Counted from the first letter of the stretch, positions 24,030-37,311 are shown. The stretch: 64,000 bases of DNA from Rhizophagus irregularis (GCF_026210795.1 NC_089430.1:5642001-5706000); one strand, 5' to 3'. Translations and numbers: made by a program. Notes: generated by a model from the letters alone, not told the origin.

Positions 24030-25990
24030 TTAAATTAAAATCTAAGCATAAATTTAAATAAAAATTTTATTGGAAAATTTTGGAAAAAATACAACGGCAA
24101 TTTGTGCCGATCTGTTTGTGTGTATAATTGATCGTCCTAACGTCACAATCGTCACATGCAAGTATTGTTTGATTTCCATTTATAGATCTCAGGCCGAAAC
24201 GATGATCTTTTTTAATATTTCGAATCCAACTTTAATTTCCCCCTTTTGTTAGTCTAAATAATTTACAATTTTATCATATGTTACATACGAAGAGCAAAAT
24301 GAAATAATATATTATTAGTCTTTAATTTATTGCACGTAACAAAATTATTAATCATATATGTTTTCGTTATTAAGTTAATCAATTATAGCTTTATATTTAA
24401 AAATGGTTAAAATGCTAAAATTATAAATATCAGGAAATTTGACATAAATACAGTACATGATCTTCATTGTTTTCATACTAGTAAGGATTCAGTTTTAAAT
24501 TAATATGATTGCAAAAAAGAATCATGAGAATTATGTCAGAGGCCACGAAATTAATAAAATAATTTTACGTTTATTTAACAAATAATTAGTTTATTACCAA
24601 AAATAATTTCTTTACCAATATTACAGTTTAGGAACAATTAGTTGATGTGGGAATAAAAAATTTCATTTTCATTATTTTATTGCTTCGTCTAATTCCACAA
24701 ATCTAAGAAAAGTAGCTAATTGCTAGATATGCAGTCACAGAATTTTTTTTTTCGTATGTTCTGCGAATTAATTATCACTTGAAAATAACTGTATTACGTA
24801 TAGTAATGCGAGCATATAATCTTATTGAAATTCGGGAGTCATCAGAAACCATATCCACATATCTGATATACGTACCCGTAAAGGCAAGTACAATAGCCAC
24901 TCAATAACCCATTCACATAATTGTCTAGCGAAGGGCCAAGAATTCAGGATTAGGCGTGACACTTACGATCATTTGGCAATGTAATACAAGATTGAAAACA
25001 GGTTCGGTTTCACAAAAAAGAAAGCAATTAGCTTTTATATTAATAGGATAATCCGATTTGTTGATCACGGAGACATCGGAAATTTAAATACCCAGCTCAT
25101 ACAAAAAAATTTTATATACCAAATTTAGACTGGCAGTAGTAAGGATAGAAGTATCACAATAATCAGTAAGAACTTAGTAGGTTAGTGCATTTTTGTAACA
25201 TTTTCATACAGGATTTTAAGATTTTGGATAAAGAAAACTGGCTTTTATAGAATAAGTAAGCTATGGAATTATCCAGATATTGGTTTTCATGATATTTGAA
25301 TGAATATTCATGGAGTTATTTTTTTTTGTAATTAAATCTAGTGCGCGTATATATTTTTTATTTTACGGAATAATTAAGAACTTTAGCTAGAATATACTTA
25401 GGCTTTGTCGGATAATTAAAATTTTTCAAATTTTTCAGTAGGTTTGGAATATTTGGACATTAAACTTTACTAAATCGAATATTTAATTGTGTTTTAGTTT
25501 AAAAAGTTTTTATGTAACTGCATATTGAACTTTAAATAAATAAAATAAATAAAACATTTTATTTTTAATTGTTAAATTATTTAAAATATTGAAAGTGTAA
25601 ATTTTTTAATTATAACTTGTAAATAATTATAATAATATGGTATTTTTTTTACGTGAACGGTGGTTTCTTAGGAAAATAATAAAAAGCCAAATTAATTTTT
25701 GTGGCTAATAATGATCAAATGTGTCAATCATATTTAAGAAAAAGAGTATAGGACTATACCCCCGGAACCGGGTAAAAGTTAAGGATCCGCAATTTTAAAT
25801 TCTCCTTGTCAGCTAAAAAAGGTTGGGGAGCAAAGTCACCTGATAATCAAAAAGTTTTATTTATATATGGGCTTACACTGAAAATTTTTTCTGTTCTCCT
25901 GCAAAATATAATCCGCACAAACCTTATTCGCTTATTTTATTTTAATCATTTATTCTTGATTATTTATTTAATCAATTTTATTGAATTGTA
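24030..25990. other. AT-rich intergenic DNA upstream of the kinase gene
   Basis: No convincing gene. Moderate-GC patches at 24.83-25.08 kb and 25.75-25.83 kb contain no recognisable domain. An in-frame TAA sits directly before the ATG at 25992, so this stretch is probably 5' flanking DNA of the kinase gene. Confidence 0.45.
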
Positions 25991-25991
25991 A

Positions 25992-28900
25992 ATGTATCAA
26001 AGAAAAAAATTATCATGGTCATCTGACTCATCTGACATATATGACTTATCTCGATGTGAAGAATGTGGAGGATATTATTGTAATGTGATGTATTTTCAAA
26101 AAGATTTTAAAAGTTGGACTAGTGGTAATAATGATATTGATAAATTTATCAAAAATGCTCAATTATCAAGTCATAGTGGAAATAAAGCATTAGAATGGAT
26201 ACCTTATGATAAATTACATAATATTAAATATATTGAGAAAATTGGAGTATTTAAAGCAAATTGGATTGATGGATATATTAATAATTGGGATAATATAAAC
26301 CAAAATTGGGTAAGATATGGTAAAAATATGGTTATCACTCTTAAATGTTTAAGTAATCCAAAAATTGGTGCATCAAATTTTATAAATAAGGTATATTATT
26401 TAATGAAATTTTAAAATTTTAATTTTTTTGCTAAATTTACTAACATGTTTACATTTGTAGATTGAAACAGATTATAAATTTTATGGAATAACTCAAGATC
26501 CACAAACAAAAAATTATATGATGGTTTTGAATGATAAATGTAAAAAATGTAATAATGTATGTTATGCAATATACTTTCAACAAAATTTTGAAAGTTGGAC
26601 TAGTGGTAATGATGATATTGATAAATTTATTCAAGGTATTCAGTTATTAGCTCATAATAGCACAAAAGAAGCATTAGAATGGATACATTATAATAAATTA
26701 TATAATATTAAATACATTGAAAAAATTGGAGCATATAAAGCAAATTGGATTGATGGATATGTTAGTGATTGGGATGATATAAATCAAAATTGGGAAAGAT
26801 GTGATGAAAATATGATTATTACTCTTAAAAGTTTAAGTAATCCAAAAGAAATTACATTAGATCTTATGAATGAGGTATTATTTGACGAAATTTAGAATTT
26901 TATCTTTTGCTAAATTTTACTAACATGTTTACATTTGTAGATTAAAACAGATTATGAATTTTATGGAATAACTCAAGATCCACAAACAAAAAATTATATG
27001 ATGGTTTTGAATGATAAATGTAAAAAATGTAACAAAGTATGTTATGCAATATACTTTCAACGAAATTTTGAAAGTTGGACTAGTGGTAATGATGATATTA
27101 ATAAATTTATTCAAGATGCCCAGTTATCAGCCCATAATGATTTGAAGGAAACATTAGAATGGATACCTTATGATAGAATATATAATATTAAATATGTTGA
27201 AAAAATTCATGCATATAAAGCAAATTGGATTGATGGATATATTAATCAGTGGGATAATAAAAGTGATAATTGGAAAAGAAAGGATAAAAATATGATTATC
27301 ACTCTTATAAGTATCAATAATCCAAATAGTCTTACTATATTAGATTTTATTAATGAGGTATATATTATGTAATGAAATTTTGAAATTTATTTTTTGTTGA
27401 ATTTACTAACATATTTACATTTATAGATTAAAATGGATTATGAATTTTATGGAATAACGCAAAATCCACGAACAAAACATTATATGATGGTTTTGAATGA
27501 TAAATGTAAAAAATGTAACCATGCATGTTATGCAATACATTTTCAACAAAATTTTGAAAGTTGGACTAGTGGTAATGATGATATAGATAAATTTATTCAA
27601 AATACTCAGCTATCAGCTCATAATAGCACAAAAGAAGTATTAGAATGGATATATTATGATAAATTATGTAATATTAAATACATTGAGAAAATTGGAGTAT
27701 ATAAAGCAAATTGGATTGATGGATATATTAATGATTGGGATAATGAAAATCAAAATTGGAAAAGATATGGTAAAAGTGCAATTATTGTTCTTAAAAATTT
27801 AAGCAATCCAAAAAATATTACATTAGACGTTATAAATGAGGTATCATTTATTAATGAAATATGAAGTTTTGAAATTTTTAATTTTTATTAAATTTACTAA
27901 CATGTTTACATTTTATACATTTTATTATTTTGTAGATTAAAATGGATTATGAAATTTATGGAATAACTCAAGATCTACAAACCAAAATTTATATGATGGT
28001 TTTGAGTAATAAATGTAAAAAATGTAATTGTGTGTGTGATACAATACATTTTCAACAAAATTTTGAAAACTGGGCTAGTGGTAATGATGATATTGATAAA
28101 TTTATTCAAGACACTCAGCTATCAATTCATACTAAATATAAAGTGTCAGATGTAATGAAATGGAGTGATAATGATGAACTTATTTATGACACTCAGCTAT
28201 TAATTCATACTATATATGAAGTGCCAGATGCAATGGAATGGATACCTTATGATAGACTTTGTGATATTAAGTATATTGAAAAATTTGGAATATTTAAAGC
28301 AAATTGGATTGATGGAAAAATATGTAAATGGGATGATTATAATCAAAATTGGAAAAGAACTGATCAAAATAAGATTGTGGTTTTGACAAATATAAATAAT
28401 CCAAAAAATGCTGCTTTAGAATTTACCATGAATAAGGTACAATTAATTTAACATTTAAATAAATTTATAAATGATAAGTTTTATTAATACAATATATTTG
28501 TAGGTTATAGAATTTTATGGAATTACTCAAGATACACAAACAAAAAATTATATGATGGTTTTGAGTGATAAATGTAAAACATGCCTCTTTGAATGCAATA
28601 TGATACACTTTCAACAAAATTTTAAAAGTTGGACTAGCGGTAATGATGATATTGATAAATTTATTCAAGATATTCAGCTATTAGCTCATAATAGTACAGA
28701 AGAAGTATCAGAATGGATACCTTATGATAGATTTTATAATATCAAATATATTGAAAAATTTGGAATATATAGAGCAAATTGGATTGATGGATATATTAGT
28801 AAATGGGATAATAAAAATCAAAATTGGAGTAGATGTGGTAAAAATATGGTTATCACTCTTAAATGTTTAAGTAATCCAAAAAATATTGCATTAGATTTAG

Positions 28901-31900
28901 ATTTTATGAATCAGGTATATATATTATTTAATAAATTTTAAAATTTTAATTTTTGCTAAATTTGATAACATGTTTACTTTTATAGATTAAAATAAATTAT
29001 GAATTTTATGGAATAACTCAAGATCCACAAACAAATAATTATATGTTAGTTTTGAATGATAAATGTAAAAAATGTATTCAAAAATGCAACTCAATGTATT
29101 TTCAGCAAAATTTTAATAATTGGACTAGTGATAATGATGATACTGATAAATTTATTCAAGACACTCAGCTATCAGCTCATAAAGATAATAAAATATCAGA
29201 TGCAATAGAATGGATACCTTATGATAGATTTTATAATATTAAATATGATGATAAAATTGGAGCATATAAAGCAAATTGGATTGATGGATATATTCATCAA
29301 TGGGATGGTACAAATCAAAATTGGGAAAGATATGATAAAAATACAATTATCATTCTTAAAAATTTAAACAATCCAAAAAGTATTACATTAGATTTTATAA
29401 ATGAGGTATCATTTAATGAAATATGAAGTTTTGAAATTTTAATTATTGCTAAATTTACTAACATGTTTGCATTTTATTATTTTTGTAGATTAAAATGGAT
29501 TATGAAATTTATGGAATAACTCAAGATCCACAAACAAAAAATTATATGATGGTTTTGAGAAATAAATGTAAAAATTGTAACTATATATGTAATGCAATGT
29601 ACTTTCAAAATAATTTTAAAAATTGGACTAGTGGTAATGATGAAATTGATAAATTTATCAAAAATGCTCAATTATCAAGTCATAGTGGAAATGAAACATT
29701 TGAATGGATACCTTATACTAGATTATATAATATTGAATATATTGAAAAAATTGGAGCATATAAAGCAAATTGGATTGATGGATATATTATCTATTTTGAT
29801 AAGAAAAATCATGATTGGAAAAGATCTAATCAAAATATGTTGGTTGAATTGATAAATATAAATGATCCAAAGAATATTACTTCAGATTTTAACATTAATG
29901 AGGTATTATTTAATGAATTTTTAAATTTTGATTTTGCTATTTTTACTAATGTATTATATGTGTAGATTAATAGACTTTATGGAATAACTCAAGATCCACA
30001 AACAAAATATTACATGATGGTTTTAGGTGATATATGCAGAAATTGTAATAATATATGCAATGCAATAAACTTTCAAAAATATTTTGTAAATTGGACTAGT
30101 GATAATGATTATATAGATAATTTCATTCAAAATACTCAGCTATCAGCTCATAATAATGCGAAAAAAGCATTAGAATGGATACCTTATCATAAATTTTATA
30201 ATATTAAATATGTGGAAAAGGAAGTATATAGTGCAAATTGGAGAGATGGAAATATCAACATATGGGATGATGAAAATCAAATTTGGAAAAGATCTAATCA
30301 ATATATGCCTGTAACTTTAAAAAGTTTAAAAAAACCAAAAAATGTTACAATAGAATTTACAAATAAGGTATAATACAGTTATTATTTATTGAAATCTTGA
30401 AAATTTATTTTTTATTAATGTTATAAGAATTGTATTTATAGATTACAGAATCCTATGGAATAACTCAAGATCCACAAACAAAAAATTATATGATGGTTTT
30501 GAGTGATACTTGTAAAAAATGTAATTTTGTATGTAATGCAATACACTTTCAAAATAATTTTAAAAATTGGACTAGTTGTAATGATGATATTGATAAATTC
30601 ATTCAAGATACTCAGCTATCAGCTCATTACAATGCAAAAGAAGCATTAGAATGGGTACCTTATAATAGTTTTAAAAATATTATATATATTGCAAAAGGTG
30701 GGTTTGGTAAAGTGTATAAAGCTAATTGGATTGATGGGTATATTAACAAATGGAATGATGAAAATCGTGATTGGGAAAGAAAAGATCGCTATATGTTGGT
30801 GGCTCTGAAAAGCTTAAATAATTCAAAAAATGTTACATTAAGATTTATGAATGAGGTATATAATTTAATTATTTTTCTTTTAGTTTAAGTAACAAAACAA
30901 AATTTTTAGTTTTCACTAATTTATTTATTATATCCTTTTATGTAGATTACATCACATCACAGAGTAAGAATAGATAGCAATATGATTATTGGATTTTATG
31001 GAATAACTCAAGATCCAAAAACAAAAAACTATATGATGGTTTTAAATTACGCAAAAAATGGAAGTTTGCGAAATTATTTAGATGTAAACTTTAATAAATT
31101 AAGTTGGATGGATAAGATTAGTGATTTATATGATATTGCAAAAGGGCTTGAATCTATTCATAGTAATAATTTGATTCATCGAGATTTGCATGTTGGTAAT
31201 ATACTTCATAATATTAATTATCTTTATATAACTGATATGGGGTTATGTAAGCCTGCAGATTATAATCCATCAGAAAGTACAAGTAGTAATATTAATATAT
31301 ATGGTGTTTTGCCTTATATAGCTCCTGAAATTTTAAGAAAACAAAACGATTATACCAAAGCTTCTGATATTTATAGTCTTGGTATAATTATGTACGAAGT
31401 AATTTCTGGATTACCACCATATTATGATATAAGCCATAATGAAAATTTGGCAATAAAAATTTGTAATGGAATTAGACCAAGATTTAACTTTAAAGTACCA
31501 CAATTGATTGTGCATTTAATTAAAAGATGTCTAGATGCAAATCCATTAAATCGACCAACAACAAAAGAAATTGCTGATATTTTAGATAAATGGAAGGATG
31601 AGATATTTTTAAGTGAAGCAGAAATACAGAAACAAATAGAAGCAGCAAACAAAATAAATAATGGTTTATCAACAAATAGTGTACCTACGACTAATTTATC
31701 CTATAATACACATTCAGAAGCTGTTTATACAAGTAGATTACTTAATTTTAGTAATCTTCCTGAACCTAAAAATTCTTATGATTATTATGAACAAAATGAT
31801 GATATAATAAGCATGGAATTCTCAGGTATTGTTAAAGAAATATGTTTAGAATAATTATTTAAGAATGCTACTAAAATATTACTTACTAAATAGTATCATT

Positions 31901-32334
31901 ATCTCAACAAATTGATATTTCTCAATCGAACATTAATGATGATGATTTTCTCGAGCTGAAAAATCCTGATGATAATTATGAACAAAATGATAACATAATT
32001 AGCGTTGAATTTTCAGGTATTGTTAATAAAGTAAAATTTTAAAATAATTATTAAAGAATACTACTAAAAATATTATTTATTAAATAGCATCAATATCTCA
32101 ACAAACTGATGTAACTCATAATTATAAACCAAAAAATTCTGATTATGAACAAAATAATGACATGGAATATTCAGGTATTAATTACTTTAATACTTCTCAC
32201 CGTCACTTCTCATAAAGTGAAAGCCCATACAAAATATTAAGATCTATAAATACTAACAAATATTATTTTGTTAAATAGATTCTTTACAAATTGATGTTTC
32301 TAAATTAAATATTAATGAAGATAATAATTTGTAA
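25992..32334 (+). CDS. TKL-type protein kinase with tandemly amplified N-lobe exons
   Basis: Fourteen exons splice in one frame (about 1783 aa): 25992-26390, 26461-26874, 26941-27357, 27427-27840, 27936-28436, 28504-28914, 28986-29405, 29489-29902, 29966-30367, 30442-30855, 30946-31825, 31894-32016, 32088-32174 and 32279-32334. Introns are 60-104 bp, many with a CTAAC branch site. Exon 1 has CEECGGYYC and WTSGNNDIDKFI. Exons 2-10 each encode GITQDPQTKNYMMVL (kinase beta4-hinge), CKKCN-x-x-C, NF-x-WTSGNDDIDKFIQ, and a kinase N-lobe start (EWIPYDR-x-YNIKYIEK ... YKANWIDGY). Only exon 10 keeps a glycine loop (GGFGKV) with VALKSL. Exon 11 is the catalytic lobe: HRDLHVGN, DMGLCKP (DFG variant), YIAPE. 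Three short tail exons follow. An in-frame TAA just before the ATG fixes the start. It is probably an active kinase with a string of degenerate N-lobe modules; their role is unknown. Confidence 0.82.
26461..30855 (+). repeat. Nine tandem copies of one coding exon plus its intron
   Basis: Nine exons of 402-501 bp, each preceded by a similar short intron ending TTTAC-ATTT-TAG, repeat at about 480-bp intervals. All introns within the array are phase 0 and every exon length is a multiple of three, so any number of units keeps the frame. Copies differ visibly from each other in protein sequence, yet none has a stop or frameshift. Confidence 0.9.
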
Positions 32335-32339
32335 ATTAT

Positions 32340-33300
32340 GAAAAAAAAAATCATTTTTTAATCTTTAGTTTTCTTTATTTTCATTATTTATTTTTGTTAT
32401 ATTATTTATTTTTTTCTATTTTTTTTTTTATTTGTCATTTATTTTATTTTATGCATTATTTTTAAGAATTTTTTTTTCACATTGTAATTTAAATTCTATT
32501 TAACGTTTAGTTTTTCTTACAAAAATTGTGATTTTATTTTTTTTTATTTTATTGCAGACTAAATTAGAGGGTCGGCTATTGAAGAAAAAGGATATAATAG
32601 TAGCATTAAATAGAACTTTAAATTGTAATGACTTAAATGATTTATATTAAATAAAATTACAAAATTTAAACTATAAAATGTAACGAAATGATAAATTGAT
32701 ATGAAAGATTCAATGTAAATTTTCTATGATTACATATGCACGTCTTTAATTTCATTACATCTGTCATTTCAATCTTTACTATCCTATAAATAATATGATT
32801 GCTAAATAGATTTCTCAACTTCTCAATTCAATTTCATAATAAAAGTAAGTAGGAATTTATTAACTTTAAATCTTATTTGATAAAACTACTTCATTCTTTG
32901 GGATTACCGTTTTCAAAGTATTATGTCAATTGTTGTGGATTATATTTCTGTGTGTTATTATAATTGATAAGAATATGAAAGATAATTTTAAGTTTGCGTG
33001 GGATATATTTTAATACACAGTGTATTTACTTTTGATTTGAAAAGTTTAAATTAACAAAAGATTGCACAGTAAGCAATAAAATCATTTGTTTTCCTTTTGG
33101 AAACATGCTGCGCCCTTTATAGGCTATCAATTATTTATCTCTAGTTTTTTTTTGATAATATAATAAGAAAATGATCAAATTGTTTTTATCATTAATTTAG
33201 AAACTTTTTTTCCATTTTTTTACAGTATTATTTGAATTGTGATTTTGTTGATTTTTTTGAAAAGGTCGATCAAAATTAACGGAAAATTTTTAATAAAAAT
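32340..33300. other. AT-rich intergenic DNA, no gene seen
   Basis: T-rich 3' flank of the kinase gene, then ordinary AT-rich DNA. No feature is supported. Confidence 0.45.
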
Positions 33301-33336
33301 ACAAATTTTATTGAATAAAACAAAACTATTATACAA

Positions 33337-34690
33337 AATGTCAGAAAATATAGTTTTATCGAGAGAAGAACTAATAAACAACTTTATGGAGAAGTTTGGA
33401 GCAAGTTTTGAGAACTTTGAGTATAGGATTTTAACGAAAATATACAAGATAAAATCACTGAAAGAATTTCAAGAATTTAATATGAAGACGTTCAAAACTG
33501 TATCAGTAGACCAAATAAATAACGCTATTGCAGAAAAAGATAAACGAATAGTACGACCACCTCAAGCAATATATATAGTATATTTTTTATTAGACTGGAG
33601 TGCTAGTATAATACGAAAAAACTTTAATGAATTTCTTGAAAAATTTCCTCTCCCCAGCGAGCGCAGCAACAACCACAGTCATGTGAGCAGGGTGAGAAGA
33701 TAACAAAATTGGAATCTTTGGTAACCACACAAATATGATCAATAACGAAGAATAAAGATAATTCGAGTCAAACAAAGGAAAAATCTTCAAAAAGGCGTAA
33801 AAGTCGGAAAACTTCGGATACATAAAATTATCCTAAGAGAAAGATCAACCGAATCAACGAAGTGGTCGAAGTGTCGATCACCACAACTCAGTTACATGAA
33901 TACAGCACGTGAGATCACGTTTTACGATTTTCCTTGGTACTGGGAAAGATGAAATAATATATGAGAATATACTCGAAATAGGCCATGTTGAAAAGCTTAT
34001 AATCAATCAATGTTATAAATACAAGACGGACAAGGCCAAAATTCGCTTTATCAAAAATTATGAGGAAATATATAAGCGAGGAGGGTCAAATATAATAATC
34101 ATTAAAAATGGTATAAGTATTTTTCCGGATGTTTGATTCGAAGCTAACGATACGGGAAATAAACAAGAGAAGTTGTTGGCAAGCAATAAAAAAGATAACA
34201 ATTGATAATGGAGCAAATAATGAAGCGATAATCAAAGAATATATCAAGAAATACGGTGGAAAAGTAATTAGGATAAAAACTATTAAATATATCTTAATTT
34301 ACTTTAACAACGAAAAATGACATGATGAACGTATATATATACACAGTTTACAAGTCAGGAATGGAGGAAGAAATTGGATATGGATCTCAAATGAAAAGTC
34401 AGGACGAAATAATCACAAAGGATGGTACATTTAGGGCCAGGAAGAACCAACAGACGAAGCCGATCAAGAATGCCGTCGTTAATATCCGATCGGGGATGAA
34501 CAATTTTACGAGGCAATGAGTCCGAGGGGTCCAGATAAAGAAATAGTTGAAGATTATTTAGTGACAGAATAAATATGATTGATGAGAAACAGGTAGAATC
34601 AACAGGTAAAGGTAAAGAGAAAGCTAGAGAGTTAGAAGAAACGGAAATTTTAAATGGCAACAAGAAACGCACAGGGTGCTAGAGATGATA
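33337..34690 (+). pseudogene. Broken RRM/gag-like transposon ORF
   Basis: An ATG frame at 33337-33703 (MSENIVLSREELINNF...) runs into a frameshift near 33655, after which a Gln/Lys-rich region reads in another frame (QEQGEKITKLESL, KRRKSRKTS). From about 33908 the pieces EITFYDFPWYW, then ENILEIGHVEKLIINQCYKY and AKIRFIKNYEEIYKRGG fit the strand-helix-strand layout of an RNA-recognition motif. Further frames at 34129-34320 (MFDSKLTIREINKRSCW) and 34322-34519 continue the same protein. At least four frame changes or stops occur. The same order of segments appears on the minus strand at 54-55 kb. I take this as the nucleic-acid-binding first ORF of a retroelement-like family; no reverse transcriptase is in the window. 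Confidence 0.5.
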
Positions 34691-34699
34691 GTGATAGTG

Positions 34700-35770
34700 A
34701 GTAGATATATCAATAGAGTAAACCATAACGCATATAAAATAGTTCAAATTATATTAGGTTTTTATGTAATAGATTCAATTTTGTAAATTTTATCAGATAG
34801 ATACTTTATTGATATGATGCTTTGCGTCTATGTTGTAATCATTTATGTACTAATAAAGGAAAAAAAAATTTTTTTTTGAAAAAGTGTCGCTATTCTTTAT
34901 TGAATATTTATTGTGTTATTGCAAAAAAAAAAAAAAATATTTTTCCAAAAAAAAATACTATAAATAACAATTACAACAATAATAAGAAATAATAATAATA
35001 TAAAATAAAAATTTTTAATACTACATTAGCTAGTAAATTTAAAAGTATGAGAATATACGCTGCTGTAAAAATTTGATAAGTCATTTCGCAAATGAAACAT
35101 TAGCTAATCTCTGAGAAGGGTTAGTATTTGAAAACAAGTCGAAATTACCAAATTTTGATCTTACCTTAGTATTTCAAAAATAAAAGCTTGAATTTCACAA
35201 ATAATAATAAAAAAAAAGTAAGCAAAACGCTCTCACATACGTCTCACAAATTAAAGCCATTTAAGTTGTCACGCACTACATTCCCTACAAAAAAAGCTTC
35301 TGTTAGAAAATTGCTACATAATTAAAATTCACCGGCAGAACTTTAGTCATTTATTATTTACGGAAATTATTATTATGTAGTAATTTTTATTATTTTATTA
35401 ACGGAAACTATTATTATGTACTGTAAGACAAATAAGATTATTGGAAGCCCTTTTTTATAATTTCTTTTGTTCGTATATATTGATATTGTTACATGATGCA
35501 AAATCGGCCATCAAATTTACATAACTCTTATATTACTTATGATCATTACCTATTATCTCAAAAACTCGAGTATCTGGCTTTTTTGTTAATGGACTTATAA
35601 TACCATCGATCCAGTTTCGATCCAGATGTTTTGTAGATCTTAAATAAAAAATTGTTTGCGTGACTAACGTTTAGATTAGCCTGTATAAATTAATTTTGAC
35701 GTATTCTTTATATTTAAGACCCAATTGATCGGCAAGTCATGTTGTCAATTCCAGTTAATGAAATTTTTAA
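34700..35770. other. AT-rich intergenic DNA, no gene seen
   Basis: Several A/T homopolymers occur, and a short direct repeat ATCGATCCAG/TTCGATCCAG near 35610-35630. No gene was recognised. Confidence 0.45.
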
Positions 35771-36430
35771 TCGGGATTTTTTTTTGTTTTTTCAAATATT
35801 TTTTCATTTTAATTTTCATTTTTTTTTCTTGAACCGATCTTTACAAATGGTTCTTCTTTTTTTTCAAATTTCCTCTTTTCTCGAAACATCTATTTCCTTT
35901 CCTATTTTTTAAAAAAAAATTTTCGTTTTTTCCCTCTTTTTTAATTCTTTTCCCGTTTTTTTTCCAAAACCGAAAAATTATTATTATTTTTTTTTATTAA
36001 ATAATCTTTTAAGACTTATATTATTTTTTTTCGGTCTTTTTTTTTAGACCATATTCATTTTTTTTGAATTTTTTTTTCGGTCTTTTGGATCGAATTATTG
36101 TCCTTTTTTTTTCAGAATTTTTTTCGGTACTTTATTTCTTTTTTTTTTAAACCGATTTCTTTCTTTATCCTTTTTTTTTCCCCAAATTTTTTTTTCTTTT
36201 TTTCGATTTTTTTTTATTTTTTCTTTCTTTTTCATTTTTGGTTTTTTTTTCAACCCGATTTTTCTTTTTGTTCCTCCCACAAATTTTTTTTTTAGTTTTA
36301 TTTTTTCAAATTTCAAATTTTTTTTTTTCCGGTTGGTTTCTTTTCCAATCCGAAAAATTTTTTGCTCTTTTCCTTTTTCGGTTTAGCTTTTTTTTCTTTC
36401 AAACCGAATTTTTTTTTTGAATACATTTTT
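35770..36430. repeat. T-rich low-complexity array
   Basis: The plus strand is largely T runs broken by CCGAAAAA, TTTTCGGTCTTTT and AAACCGA phrases, the same vocabulary as the array at 15.4-15.7 kb. The poly-Phe and poly-Lys frames through it are artefacts of composition. Confidence 0.7.
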
Positions 36431-36890
36431 TTTTTCATAACAATAGATCGTTATAATTAATCTTTCTGAGAATTTTTTCTTTTTCATATTAATTAGTGAG
36501 ATATTTTTTTTTCTAGAGGATGTAATTTTTTTTAATGCTACAATGGAATTTTTTAGGATAAAAAAAATTTTTTTTTTGTAACAATGTAATAATAAACTAC
36601 TTATACAAAATTGTTTTTGTAATGAATTTGTAAATTTCACAGTACTGCAACATTTTGTTCGTATGATAAATAAAATTTGCATTTAATAATAATATTTCAT
36701 ATACTGTATAACACTTGCACACAATTTATTGTTATTTGTATAAGCATATAGATTATGTAATTTACTACATTTATTTCCTACTAATACCACCATAATATTA
36801 GTAGAAACTAGACCTATTCACATTACTGCATGGCAAATAAAATATAAGTGTGTTATTATTACCTACTCTCTTGCTTGATGGGCAAGTATC
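36430..36890. other. AT-rich intergenic DNA
   Basis: No gene or RNA seen; the Helitron-like end follows directly. Confidence 0.4.
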
Positions 36891-36894
36891 ATCG

Positions 36895-36922
36895 CCGACG
36901 CAACGCGACGGGTTACGCCTAG
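36895..36922 (+). mobile_element. Second Helitron-like 3' terminus
   Basis: CCGACGC (36895-36901) pairs with GCGACGG (36905-36911), a 7-bp stem with one A-A mismatch and a 3-nt loop. GTTACGC and then CTAG at 36919-36922 follow, and T is the next base. The layout is the same as at 24.0 kb, in the same orientation. No helicase gene is present and the 5' end was not identified. Confidence 0.5.
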
Positions 36923-37311
36923 TTTATATAAATATTACGTATCCGTTAAGTAACAACATGCCATGCCCTACACATAGAATTAAGTAAGAATCCGCATTAT
37001 TTCGTTGCACAATAACAGTACACAGATATTATCACTTGACATGTGAAGTTACGTATTACGTAAAAAAAATCTAACTCTTTATTTTACTATATATAAAAAT
37101 AGAATGTTCGTGTAAAATTTTGACAAAAAAATAAAATCCCTATTTAAAGAAAAATTTCTTAAACGGTTTACAGCGAAATTTGTCTGCTAATTTCAAAAAA
37201 TAAAAAGAGGATATTATCACATTAAATAGTTTTCTACATGTTATTTCGGTGTTTGATTTTTTTCAGTTACAGTTTAAGGGATAATTAATTTAAGATTGTC
37301 GCGAAATTGAT

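Noticed and set aside
26449-29671. Series of similar 61-67-codon minus-strand frames
   Set aside because: They recur only because the plus-strand exon is repeated; they are antisense shadows across exon-intron borders.
36095-36420. Overlapping poly-Phe (+) and poly-Lys (-) frames
   Set aside because: Artefacts of the T-rich array at 35.77-36.43 kb.
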